From assembly GCF_042675665.1 (NCBI RefSeq), contig NZ_JBHTJI010000022.1, positions 1 to 64,000 on the forward strand: a stretch of DNA of 64,000 nt, written 5' to 3'. Under the pieces are notes generated by a model that was given only the letters and a program-made list of their open reading frames with translations, ran no database searches and was not told where the DNA came from. The translations under genes and the position numbers were made by a program. Below are positions 41,166 to 49,627 of this stretch, piece by piece; the first letter of the stretch is position 1; each line of letters opens with the position of its first letter. The stretch is from Mariniflexile jejuense. Its GTDB lineage: Bacteria; Bacteroidota; Bacteroidia; Flavobacteriales; Flavobacteriaceae.

Positions 41166-43214
41166 TTATTCTGGATATTCAATTCGTAAATGGTAAATGT
41201 TTGCTAGCTTGTGTTTTAGCACTTTTTTAATGGATTGAATCTCTTTGAAAGTGATATTAGCATTTAAAAATTGACCGCCTTCTATTTGTTTATCTATAAT
41301 ATTTTCAACAAAAGCATCAATTTTTGTTGATGTTGGATCTTTCAAACTTTTTGATGCTGCTTCTACACTATCGCACATCATTAAAATTGCTGTTTCTTTA
41401 CTAAATGGTTTTGGTCCAGGATAACTAAAATCTGTTTTGTCAACATCGTCAAAATCATTTTTTTCTTTCATATAAAAATAATAAACAACGCTAGTACCGT
41501 GGTGTGTTCTTATAAAATCTATAACACGGTCTGGTAAATTATTTCTTTTTGCTATTTCTATACCATCAATTACATGTCCTGTTATTATTCTGGCACTTTC
41601 TTTTGATGATAATTCGTCATGCGGATTAATAGCGGTTGATTGATTTTCTATAAAATACGTTGGGTTTTTCATTTTACCTATGTCATGGTATAAAGCTCCT
41701 ACCCTAGCCAACATGGCGTTTGCGCCTATTTCATTAGCTGAAGCTTCTGCAAGATTCGCAACGTTTAAAGAGTGGTGAAATGTGCCTGGTGCTTTGTTAG
41801 ACAGTTCTTTAAGCAACTTTGAGTTTGTATCGGACAATTCTAAAAGTGACACATCGGACACTAAACCAAAAATCTTTTCATAGGCGTAAATTAATGGTTG
41901 AACAAACAATGTGGCAAGTCCACTTAACACAAACCATATAAACATTTCCCAATTAATGGTGTCTATACTACCTTCATGTATTATAAAAAAGGCAAAATAT
42001 GCAATAATATAAATTGAAGTAATTTGCCCAACAGAAATAAATAAATTGGCGCGTTTATATAATTCTGAAACCGTTAAAATAGTTACTATACCCGCAATAA
42101 TTTGCAAAAACATATACTCATAACTATTAGGTACAATAAACCCTAAAAGCAGTACCGTAATTACATGAGCAAACAACCCCAATCGTGCATCAAAAAACGC
42201 TTTAAATATTAAAGGTAAAATACAAATAGGAACAACATATACAAACTTAGAATTGTAATTAACAATTAAGGTTGTTATAAAAATCATTAAAAATACATTG
42301 AAGAAAATAAATGTAACTTTCGTGTTGTTTTCAAAAACTTCATCTCTATACTTCCTTAAAAATAACAATAACATTAACAATGCTAATGATACTAGTAATG
42401 TATAGGCAAACAGTATCCAATTATAATTGGATTTACTCCAAACTTGCGATTCGTATTCAGATTGTAACGATTTTAAAATTTGATATTGCTCATTATCAAC
42501 CACTTCGCCTTTAGAAATTATTAAAGTACCTTTTTCAACATTGCCTCTAGCGTAAGCTATTTTATTTAATTCTTCTTGAAATCCTTTTTCGGTAAACGAT
42601 TTATCATATACTAAATTAGGCTTTACAACATCGAAAAATAACGATGCAAAATTTGTTTTATACTGTGTTAAACCTTGTTTTTGTAAAATGGTATTAATGA
42701 TAGAAGTGACTTCGTCTTGCTTAACTAAATCTGAAAAAAAGCCATCTTGTTTTTTAACTCTATTATCTAGAATTGCTATGGCTCTTCCTTCATTAAAATC
42801 ATAACTTTCACTTAAAACACCAAAAGCATAAAACTCAGATAGTATTTCTTCACCTACTTTGTATAAATTAGTGGATGTTCTTTTAAGTAATGAATCAGGA
42901 AAAGCTGTTTTAAATTGTTGTTTGTATTGTTTTTTTACCTCAGTTTCAACAGTATTATCTAAAACAAAATATAAAATTGAATTATCTTCTATTGTCTTTT
43001 TCTCAAGTGCAATTTCCTCATCCGATTTCTGAATAGCAAAATTAAAAGGTGCTAATAAAACTTCCGATTGCCAAGGTTTTCCTTTTTCAAAATTGTATTT
43101 AAATTTTCCGCTTTTTGGAAATAAATACACAATTAAAAAAGTGGTGCATAAAAATAACAGTCCTTTATAAATTAAGGAATGGTTTCTATATAATTTATTT
43201 ATAAAGTCTTCCAT
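41166..43214 (-). CDS. 7TM-HD family membrane hydrolase (PgpH-like)
   Basis: A 682-residue protein: one N-terminal helix (about 14-32), a large extracytoplasmic 7TMR-HDED domain (about 45-260), seven helices (about 265-455) and a cytoplasmic HD domain with HHSLNVANLAEA, ALYHDIGKMKNP and IRTHHGT. Proteins of this architecture, such as PgpH, hydrolyse the second messenger c-di-AMP, and the metal-binding His-Asp residues are present. It is convergent with the tRNAs and divergent from the thiolase gene. Assignment to c-di-AMP is by family. Confidence 0.88.
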   Translation of the reverse strand: MEDFINKLYRNHSLIYKGLLFLCTTFLIVYLFPKSGKFKYNFEKGKPWQSEVLLAPFNFAIQKSDEEIALEKKTIEDNSILYFVLDNTVETEVKKQYKQQFKTAFPDSLLKRTSTNLYKVGEEILSEFYAFGVLSESYDFNEGRAIAILDNRVKKQDGFFSDLVKQDEVTSIINTILQKQGLTQYKTNFASLFFDVVKPNLVYDKSFTEKGFQEELNKIAYARGNVEKGTLIISKGEVVDNEQYQILKSLQSEYESQVWSKSNYNWILFAYTLLVSLALLMLLLFLRKYRDEVFENNTKVTFIFFNVFLMIFITTLIVNYNSKFVYVVPICILPLIFKAFFDARLGLFAHVITVLLLGFIVPNSYEYMFLQIIAGIVTILTVSELYKRANLFISVGQITSIYIIAYFAFFIIHEGSIDTINWEMFIWFVLSGLATLFVQPLIYAYEKIFGLVSDVSLLELSDTNSKLLKELSNKAPGTFHHSLNVANLAEASANEIGANAMLARVGALYHDIGKMKNPTYFIENQSTAINPHDELSSKESARIITGHVIDGIEIAKRNNLPDRVIDFIRTHHGTSVVYYFYMKEKNDFDDVDKTDFSYPGPKPFSKETAILMMCDSVEAASKSLKDPTSTKIDAFVENIIDKQIEGGQFLNANITFKEIQSIKKVLKHKLANIYHLRIEYPE

Positions 43215-43343
43215 TTAAAAAATTAAGGAAAAACCAAAAGTAGTAAAATTATAATCTAATACCATTTTTTATAATAAGCTAATCATTCAAATTTCTACTA
43301 AAAAATGATTATTTTCGCATGTATTAAGCTTAAAAATTGAATA

Positions 43344-44519
43344 ATGCATAAAGACGTAGTAATTGTATCGGCAGCAAGAACACCAATTGGTAGTTTTATG
43401 GGTGCGCTTTCATCCATTTCTGCGCCTCAACTTGGTGCTGTTGCCATAAAAGGTGCGCTAAGTAAAATAAACTTAAAACCAGAGTTGGTTGATGAAGTTT
43501 TAATGGGCAATGTAGTACAAGCTGGAACAGGTCAAGCACCTGCTAGACAAGCAGCTATTTATGCAGGCATACCTAACACCGTACCTTGCACAACTGTAAA
43601 TAAAGTTTGTGCTTCGGGTATGAAAGCCGTTATGCAAGCAGCACAAAGTATTGCACTTGGCGATGCTAATATAATTGTTGCTGGTGGTATGGAAAACATG
43701 AGTTTAATTCCACATTATTTACATGCTAGAACAGGTACAAAATTTGGACCAACAACCTTGGTTGATGGAATGCAGAAAGATGGTTTAGTTGATGCTTACA
43801 ACCAAAATGCAATGGGAGTTTGCGCCGATGCTTGTGCTACTAAATATAATTTTTCCCGAGAAGAACAAGATGCTTTTGCCATACAATCATACAAACGTTC
43901 GGCAACTGCATGGGAAACTGGTAAATTTGATAATGAAATTGTTTCTGTTGAAGTGCCGCAACGACGTGGTGAACCTTTAATAGTTAGTAAAGATGAAGAA
44001 TTTACCAATGTAATTTTAGATAAAATTCCGCAATTACGACCAGCGTTTTCAAAAGATGGAACTGTTACTGCTGCCAATGCTTCAACTATAAATGATGGTG
44101 CTGGAGCAATGGTTTTAATGAGTAAAGAAAAAGCGATAGAATTGGGTTTAAAACCACTTGCAACCATAAAAAGTTATGCTGATGCAGCGCACGAACCAGA
44201 TTGGTTTACTACAGCGCCTGCAAAAGCTTTACCAAAAGCTTTAAATAAAGCTGGTATTAGTATAAAAGAGGTTGATTTTTTTGAATTTAATGAAGCTTTC
44301 TCTGTTGTTGGTTTAGCTAACATGAAGCTTTTAGGACTTACCGATACTAACGTAAATGTTAATGGTGGTGCCGTTTCGCTTGGGCATCCACTTGGCTGTT
44401 CGGGTGTTAGAATCATCATTACACTACTAAATGTATTGGAACAAAACAATGCAAAAATTGGTGCAGCTGCTATTTGTAATGGTGGTGGTGGCGCATCGGC
44501 AATTATTATTGAACGCTAA
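43344..44519 (+). CDS. Acetyl-CoA C-acyltransferase (thiolase)
   Basis: A 391-residue thiolase with nucleophilic Cys89 in NKVCASGMK, the catalytic GHPLGCSG His near the C-terminus and the second Cys in AICNGGGGAS. Length and motifs match biosynthetic or degradative acetoacetyl-CoA thiolases (AtoB-like). It condenses or cleaves acetyl-CoA units in fatty-acid or branched-chain metabolism. A single-gene unit with the peptidase downstream; the 127-bp gap after it contains a 14-bp inverted repeat of AT-rich sequence (44529-44542 / 44631-44644). Confidence 0.9.
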   Translation: MHKDVVIVSAARTPIGSFMGALSSISAPQLGAVAIKGALSKINLKPELVDEVLMGNVVQAGTGQAPARQAAIYAGIPNTVPCTTVNKVCASGMKAVMQAAQSIALGDANIIVAGGMENMSLIPHYLHARTGTKFGPTTLVDGMQKDGLVDAYNQNAMGVCADACATKYNFSREEQDAFAIQSYKRSATAWETGKFDNEIVSVEVPQRRGEPLIVSKDEEFTNVILDKIPQLRPAFSKDGTVTAANASTINDGAGAMVLMSKEKAIELGLKPLATIKSYADAAHEPDWFTTAPAKALPKALNKAGISIKEVDFFEFNEAFSVVGLANMKLLGLTDTNVNVNGGAVSLGHPLGCSGVRIIITLLNVLEQNNAKIGAAAICNGGGGASAIIIER

Positions 44520-44646
44520 AATATTTATTATTTTTTATTGATTATTTATTAATATGGATTACAACACTTACTATTTTCATTTTATAAAGTCTTATGTTTT
44601 GTCCCTTTCAATATATAATTATCAATAAAAAATAGACAATAATTAT

Positions 44647-45396
44647 ATGCAATACGGAATTTGTAACTTAAGCATTGTACCTTTAAGAATTGAACCTGCT
44701 GATGCGAGCGAACTAGTATCGCAAGTACTATATGGCGATGTTTTTAAAATTTTAGAACAACGCAAAAACTGGAGTAAAATTAGACTTGCTTTTGATAAGT
44801 ATGAAGGTTGGATAGACACAAAACAACTTATTGAAATAACAGAAGACCAATACAACCAACTACATAAAGAAACACCAAAACTTTCAATTGATTTGGTAGA
44901 ATTTATTGAAGATAATACCCAACAGTTACACCCTATTCTATTAGGTTCTTCATTAAATGGATTGGACTTATTAAACCACAAACACGATGGCTCAATAGTT
45001 GAAGGTAAAAAGGCTAAAGAAAACATTGTAAAATCGGCATTCTTATATTTAAACGCTCCTTATTTATGGGGTGGAAAAACGCCTTTTGGCATTGATTGTT
45101 CGGGTTTTACTCAAATGGTATATAAACTTAATGGTTACAAACTATTACGCGACGCATCACAACAAGCAACACAAGGTGAACCTTTAAGTTTTATTGAAGA
45201 AAGTGAACCAGGAGATTTGGCTTTTTTTGATAATAATGAAGGTATTATTACCCATGTAGGCATCATCATGAGCGACAATTACATTATACATGCAAATGGT
45301 AAAGTTAGAATTGACCGATTAGACCATTCGGGAATATATAATGTAGATAGAAAGATACATACACACAAACTTCGTGTTATTAAAAAAGTGATATAA
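44647..45396 (+). CDS. NlpC/P60 (C40) peptidase with SH3-like domains
   Basis: A 249-residue cysteine peptidase. The first 70 residues are a bacterial SH3 domain (VPLRIEPADASELVSQVLYGDVF, WSKIRLAFDKYEGWID) and the C-terminal domain has the catalytic Cys151 (GIDCSGFTQM), His203 (ITHVGIIM) and His215. Such enzymes cut peptidoglycan stem peptides, usually gamma-Glu-diamino-acid bonds. No signal peptide is visible, which suggests a cytoplasmic role in recycling muropeptides. Confidence 0.88.
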   Translation: MQYGICNLSIVPLRIEPADASELVSQVLYGDVFKILEQRKNWSKIRLAFDKYEGWIDTKQLIEITEDQYNQLHKETPKLSIDLVEFIEDNTQQLHPILLGSSLNGLDLLNHKHDGSIVEGKKAKENIVKSAFLYLNAPYLWGGKTPFGIDCSGFTQMVYKLNGYKLLRDASQQATQGEPLSFIEESEPGDLAFFDNNEGIITHVGIIMSDNYIIHANGKVRIDRLDHSGIYNVDRKIHTHKLRVIKKVI

Positions 45397-45424
45397 AAAA
45401 TGCCGCAAATTGCGGCATTTTTTT
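45397..45424. terminator. Bidirectional terminator
   Basis: Stem AAATGCCGCA (45398-45407) / TGCGGCATTT (45411-45420) with a 3-base loop, A-run before and T-run after, between two convergent genes. Confidence 0.85.
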
Positions 45425-45442
45425 TATGTATTTAAACTAATT

Positions 45443-46696
45443 TTAGTTTCCTCCAGCTGCCTCAAGAGCATCAACTTTAGCCTTCATTTCTTTGTGCTTT
45501 GCAGTTTCCCCAAGAATGCTATAAATATTCATTAACGTTTTAGCTGCACTAATATTTTTGCCATCAATTTCTAATGCTTTCACTAAATATGGTACTGCAC
45601 CTTTGTATAATTCTTGACGTTCTGCTCTTAATTGATCATAGCGTAAATCATCTTTTTTAGAACTACCTAATCCATTCATTTCTTTAATAAGCCCTTCTTC
45701 TTTTGATAAAATTAAAGCTGCTAAATTTATATATGCATTAATGTAATCTGGACTTAACTCTATTGTTTTTTCATAGTAAGCCTTTGCTTTATCAGGTTGC
45801 CCAGATTCTGCAGCAATAACCCCTAAATTGTATTGTAACTCCGGATTGTTAGGTTCCATTTGAGTTGCTTGTTCTAATAAACTTTTAAATTCTTCTGTAT
45901 TACCCATTTTGTAATGGATATTAGCTTCATTTAAAATTAGGTTTACATCATTAGGACTTTCAGCTCTTGCTTCTTTCATAGCTGCAATTGCTTTTTCATT
46001 ATCACCTTTATTTACGTATATAAGTGCTACATTTTTAACAATCTCAGGTTTTTTTGATTCTGTAGTACGCTCACCTGGGTTTTTATGACTTTTAGCTTTT
46101 ACATAAAGATCGCGTGTATTTTTATCTAGAACTTCTTCTTCACCTGTTTCTACATTGGTTGCAAAATACTGTTTTTCAATACCTGTATAACCTAACTGTT
46201 TAAGCTCTTCATAAATAGATAATGCTCTATCAAACTCTTGAACATTTACAGCTGTTGCTGCTGCGTAATATAAAAACAAGGTGTCTTTTGTGCTTAATTT
46301 ATAAGCTTTTTCAAAATATTTTGAAGCTGTAGAATAATCTTTAGTTTCGTAGAATTTATTTCCTTTAGTTAAAATACCATTAACCATTGTTTGTTTTAAT
46401 TCTGTAACTTCAGATGAAGATCCACTTACACTTTTTAAACTTTCTAAAGCAGCATCAACATCATTAATAGTACCTGCACCACCTGCATATAATGCTTGGG
46501 CATGTAATAAGTAATATTGATCCTTTAATTTATCATCCATAGATGACATTAATGGCTCTACTTGTTTTAAAGCTGATTTAGCTTCTGCATAATTGCTTCC
46601 TTTTATAGCTTTATCTGCTTCTTTCAATTCCTTTTTTTGAGCAAATGAAAATGTGCCTAAAGTAATGGCTAAAGCTATGGTAATCTGTTTTTTCAT
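45443..46696 (-). CDS. Exported TPR-repeat protein
   Basis: A 417-residue protein with a signal peptide (MKKQITIALAITLGTFSFAQ) and many tetratricopeptide repeats, clearest at about 105-180 (KGNKFYETKDYSTASKYFEKAYKLS) and 245-340 (NEANIHYKMGNTEEFKSLLEQATQMEPNNPELQYNLGVIAAESGQPDKAKAYYEKTIELSPDYINAYINLA). Probably a periplasmic scaffold. It starts 17 bp after gyrA on the same strand and is probably co-transcribed with it. Confidence 0.8.
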   Translation of the reverse strand: MKKQITIALAITLGTFSFAQKKELKEADKAIKGSNYAEAKSALKQVEPLMSSMDDKLKDQYYLLHAQALYAGGAGTINDVDAALESLKSVSGSSSEVTELKQTMVNGILTKGNKFYETKDYSTASKYFEKAYKLSTKDTLFLYYAAATAVNVQEFDRALSIYEELKQLGYTGIEKQYFATNVETGEEEVLDKNTRDLYVKAKSHKNPGERTTESKKPEIVKNVALIYVNKGDNEKAIAAMKEARAESPNDVNLILNEANIHYKMGNTEEFKSLLEQATQMEPNNPELQYNLGVIAAESGQPDKAKAYYEKTIELSPDYINAYINLAALILSKEEGLIKEMNGLGSSKKDDLRYDQLRAERQELYKGAVPYLVKALEIDGKNISAAKTLMNIYSILGETAKHKEMKAKVDALEAAGGN

Positions 46697-46713
46697 TTTA
46701 ATAATATTTAATT

Positions 46714-49275
46714 TTAATTTTCTGTGTTATTTTCGTCTATGTTAGTATCAAGAGTTGTGCCAGCATCTAAATCATCCCTATTTTCAACACCTTCCAACGT
46801 TTCTTCTTCATCTTCTTCATGCATTACCTTTGCAACCGCAGCGATAGAATCGTTGTTTTTAAGGTTTATTAGTTTAACACCTTGAGTTGCTCTACCCATA
46901 ACTCGAAGATCTTTAACACCTAATCTTATAGCAATTCCAGATTTATTGATAATCATTAAATCATCATTATCGGTCACACTTTTTATTGCTACTAATTTGC
47001 CAGTTTTTTCAGTGATAGAAATGGTTTTAACACCCTTACCACCACGATTTGTTATACGGTAAACTGGTTCACCATCTTCAGGATCATCAATATATGTGCG
47101 TTTTCCATAACCGTTTTCTGAAACTACTAAAACCGATTCTTCTTGTGGGTTTTCAATAGTTACCATTCCAATTACTTCATCATTTTTATCAGCAAGGGTT
47201 ATACCTCTTACACCTGAAGCACTTCTACCCATCGGACGTGTTTTTGCTTCTTCAAAGCGAATGGCTTTACCAGATTTTAGTGCAAGCATTACTTGACTTT
47301 CACCGGTTGTTAAACGCGCTTCAAGTAAAATATCGTCTTCTTTAATAGTAATAGCATTGATACCGTTTGTTCTTGGACGTGAGTATTGCTCTAAAGACGT
47401 TTTTTTAACCTGACCTTGTTTAGTAGCCATAATTACGTAATGACTGTTTATATAATCCTCATCTTTAAGGTCTTGTGTGCAAATAAAGGCTTTAACAGCA
47501 TCATCTTGCTCAATATTTATTAAGTTTTGAATGGCACGACCTTTAGAGGTTTTACTACCTTCTGGAATTTCATAAACACGCATCCAGAAACATTTTCCTT
47601 TTTGGGTGAAGAACAGCATGTATTGGTGATTGGTACCAACAAATAAATGCTCTAAGAAATCTTCATTTCTGGTGGTTGAAGCTTTTTGTCCAACACCGCC
47701 TCTATTTTGGGTTTTGTATTCTGATAATGAAGTACGTTTTATGTAACCTGCATGCGAGATAGTAATAACTACTTGCTCATCAGGAATCATATCTTCAATA
47801 CTTAAATCGCCACCTGCGTATTCAATTACCGAACGACGTTCATCACCATATTTTTCTTTTACTACTATTAGTTCTTCTTTAATAATCTCCATTCGACGCT
47901 CTTTTTTATCTAAGATGTCTTTCAGGTCGATGATTAATTTCATTATTTCTTCATATTCAGAGCGCAATTTATCTTGCTCTAAACCAGTAAGTTGACGCAA
48001 ACGCATCTCTACTATGGCTCTTGCTTGAATTTCTGAAAGTTTAAAACGTTCGATTAAATTTTCACGAGCTTCATCAGCATTTGAAGATGCTCTAATAATT
48101 TTAATAACTTCATCAATATTATCTGAAGCTATAATTAATCCTTCTAAAATATGAGCACGTTCTTCTGCTTTACGTAATTCATAAGTTGTACGTCTTACTA
48201 CAACTTCATGTCTGTGTTCAACAAAATAATGGATTAATTCTTTTAAGTTTAATAACTGTGGACGACCATTTACAAGTGCTATATTATTAACACTAAAAGA
48301 TGATTGTAACGCCGTATATTTGTATAATTTATTAAGAACGATGTTTGGTATTGCATCACGTTTTAACACATAAACAATACGCATACCATTTCTATCTGAT
48401 TCATCACGAATGGTTGCTATACCTTCAAGTTTCTTTTCATTTACCAAATCAGCAGTTTTTTTAATCATTTCTGCTTTATTAATTTGGTAAGGAATTTCGG
48501 TTACAATAATGCACTCACGTCCTTGAACTTCTTCAATATTGGCTTTTCCACGCATTACAATACGTCCACGACCTGTATGAAAAGCTTCTTTTACACCATC
48601 ATACCCATAAATAATTCCTCCTGTTGGGAAATCGGGTGCTTTAATGTGCTTTATTAACTCGTCTATTTCAATATCGTTATTTTCAATATAGGCAATAGTG
48701 CCATTAACAACTTCGGTTAAATTGTGAGGTGGCATATTTGTTGCCATACCTACTGCAATACCCGATGCGCCATTAACCAAAAGCCCTGGAATACGTGTTG
48801 GTAATACGGTTGGTTCTTGTAAAGTATCGTCAAAATTTAATTTGTGGTCTACAGTTTCTTTTTCAATATCTGCCAACATGTCTTCAGATATTTTACGCAT
48901 ACGTGCTTCTGTATAACGCATTGCTGCAGGACTGTCACCATCAATAGAACCAAAATTACCTTGTCCATCTACCAACATGTAACGCAAACTCCATTCTTGA
49001 GCCATACGTACCATAGCATCGTAAACCGATGTATCGCCATGTGGATGGTATTTTCCTAAAACTTCTCCAACTATTCTTGCTGATTTTTTGTGTGCTCCAG
49101 TTGCTCTTACTCCTAGCTCATGCATACCATAAAGCACGCGTCTATGTACTGGTTTTAATCCATCTCTTACATCTGGTAATGCACGTGACACAATAACCGA
49201 CATTGAATAGTCAATGTAAGCGGTTTTCATCTCATCTTCAATATTAATAGGGATCAATTTTTCTCCTTCTGCCAT
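46714..49275 (-). CDS. gyrA: DNA gyrase subunit A
   Basis: An 853-residue GyrA: breakage-reunion domain with catalytic Tyr121 (AAMRYTEARM) and a C-terminal beta-pinwheel of six blades including the GyrA-box-type sequence TQNRGGVGQKAS (about 540). It introduces negative supercoils together with GyrB. In the quinolone-determining region the sequence is HPHGDTSVYD, so the position equal to E. coli Ser83 is Thr82 and the Asp is kept; I cannot say whether this is the normal state for the group. The C-terminus is acidic. Confidence 0.96.
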   Translation of the reverse strand: MAEGEKLIPINIEDEMKTAYIDYSMSVIVSRALPDVRDGLKPVHRRVLYGMHELGVRATGAHKKSARIVGEVLGKYHPHGDTSVYDAMVRMAQEWSLRYMLVDGQGNFGSIDGDSPAAMRYTEARMRKISEDMLADIEKETVDHKLNFDDTLQEPTVLPTRIPGLLVNGASGIAVGMATNMPPHNLTEVVNGTIAYIENNDIEIDELIKHIKAPDFPTGGIIYGYDGVKEAFHTGRGRIVMRGKANIEEVQGRECIIVTEIPYQINKAEMIKKTADLVNEKKLEGIATIRDESDRNGMRIVYVLKRDAIPNIVLNKLYKYTALQSSFSVNNIALVNGRPQLLNLKELIHYFVEHRHEVVVRRTTYELRKAEERAHILEGLIIASDNIDEVIKIIRASSNADEARENLIERFKLSEIQARAIVEMRLRQLTGLEQDKLRSEYEEIMKLIIDLKDILDKKERRMEIIKEELIVVKEKYGDERRSVIEYAGGDLSIEDMIPDEQVVITISHAGYIKRTSLSEYKTQNRGGVGQKASTTRNEDFLEHLFVGTNHQYMLFFTQKGKCFWMRVYEIPEGSKTSKGRAIQNLINIEQDDAVKAFICTQDLKDEDYINSHYVIMATKQGQVKKTSLEQYSRPRTNGINAITIKEDDILLEARLTTGESQVMLALKSGKAIRFEEAKTRPMGRSASGVRGITLADKNDEVIGMVTIENPQEESVLVVSENGYGKRTYIDDPEDGEPVYRITNRGGKGVKTISITEKTGKLVAIKSVTDNDDLMIINKSGIAIRLGVKDLRVMGRATQGVKLINLKNNDSIAAVAKVMHEEDEEETLEGVENRDDLDAGTTLDTNIDENNTEN

Positions 49276-49627
49276 AAATAATTTAATTAAGTTTTATGAG
49301 TTTTTCAAAACATGCTAATATACATATTTCAATAGTTACAGAGATTGATATAAGTCATTTTTTCATGTTTTTTATTAACAATTATATATGTTTTTTTCGT
49401 TAATAAATATGACGGCTAAAATTTTGATTTTATAAAGATTTTTTCGTCAATTAGCAACTTTCATATGCAATTATTAATTATTTTATTAAAGCCATATGGT
49501 ATCGCTTTATTTTAGTGATGTTTTTTGCAAAAAACTTCTTACTAATGGCGATTTCACACATTTTAAGGTATAGTTTTTGCCATTAGTAAAATGTTTTAGT
49601 ATTTTTAATGCAGAAAGGAACTTAATT
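49276..49627. promoter_or_regulatory. gyrA-clpC divergent intergenic region with a perfect inverted repeat
   Basis: 352 bp without a gene. Its main feature is a perfect 11-bp inverted repeat TTACTAATGGC (49539-49549) / GCCATTAGTAA (49579-49589) with a 29-bp spacer, ending 38 bp before the clpC ATG. It could be an operator pair or an mRNA leader hairpin for clpC. It does not match the CIRCE element. I find no exact TAnnTTTG box near it. Confidence 0.45.

Noticed and set aside
44529..44644. 14-bp AT-only inverted repeat between the thiolase and NlpC/P60 genes
   Set aside because: The arms are almost pure A/T and 88 bp apart, so chance pairing is likely in this AT-rich sequence.
49018..49045. 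Thr in the GyrA quinolone-resistance region read as a resistance mutation
   Set aside because: The reference state in this group cannot be judged from this sequence, and the key Asp is retained.
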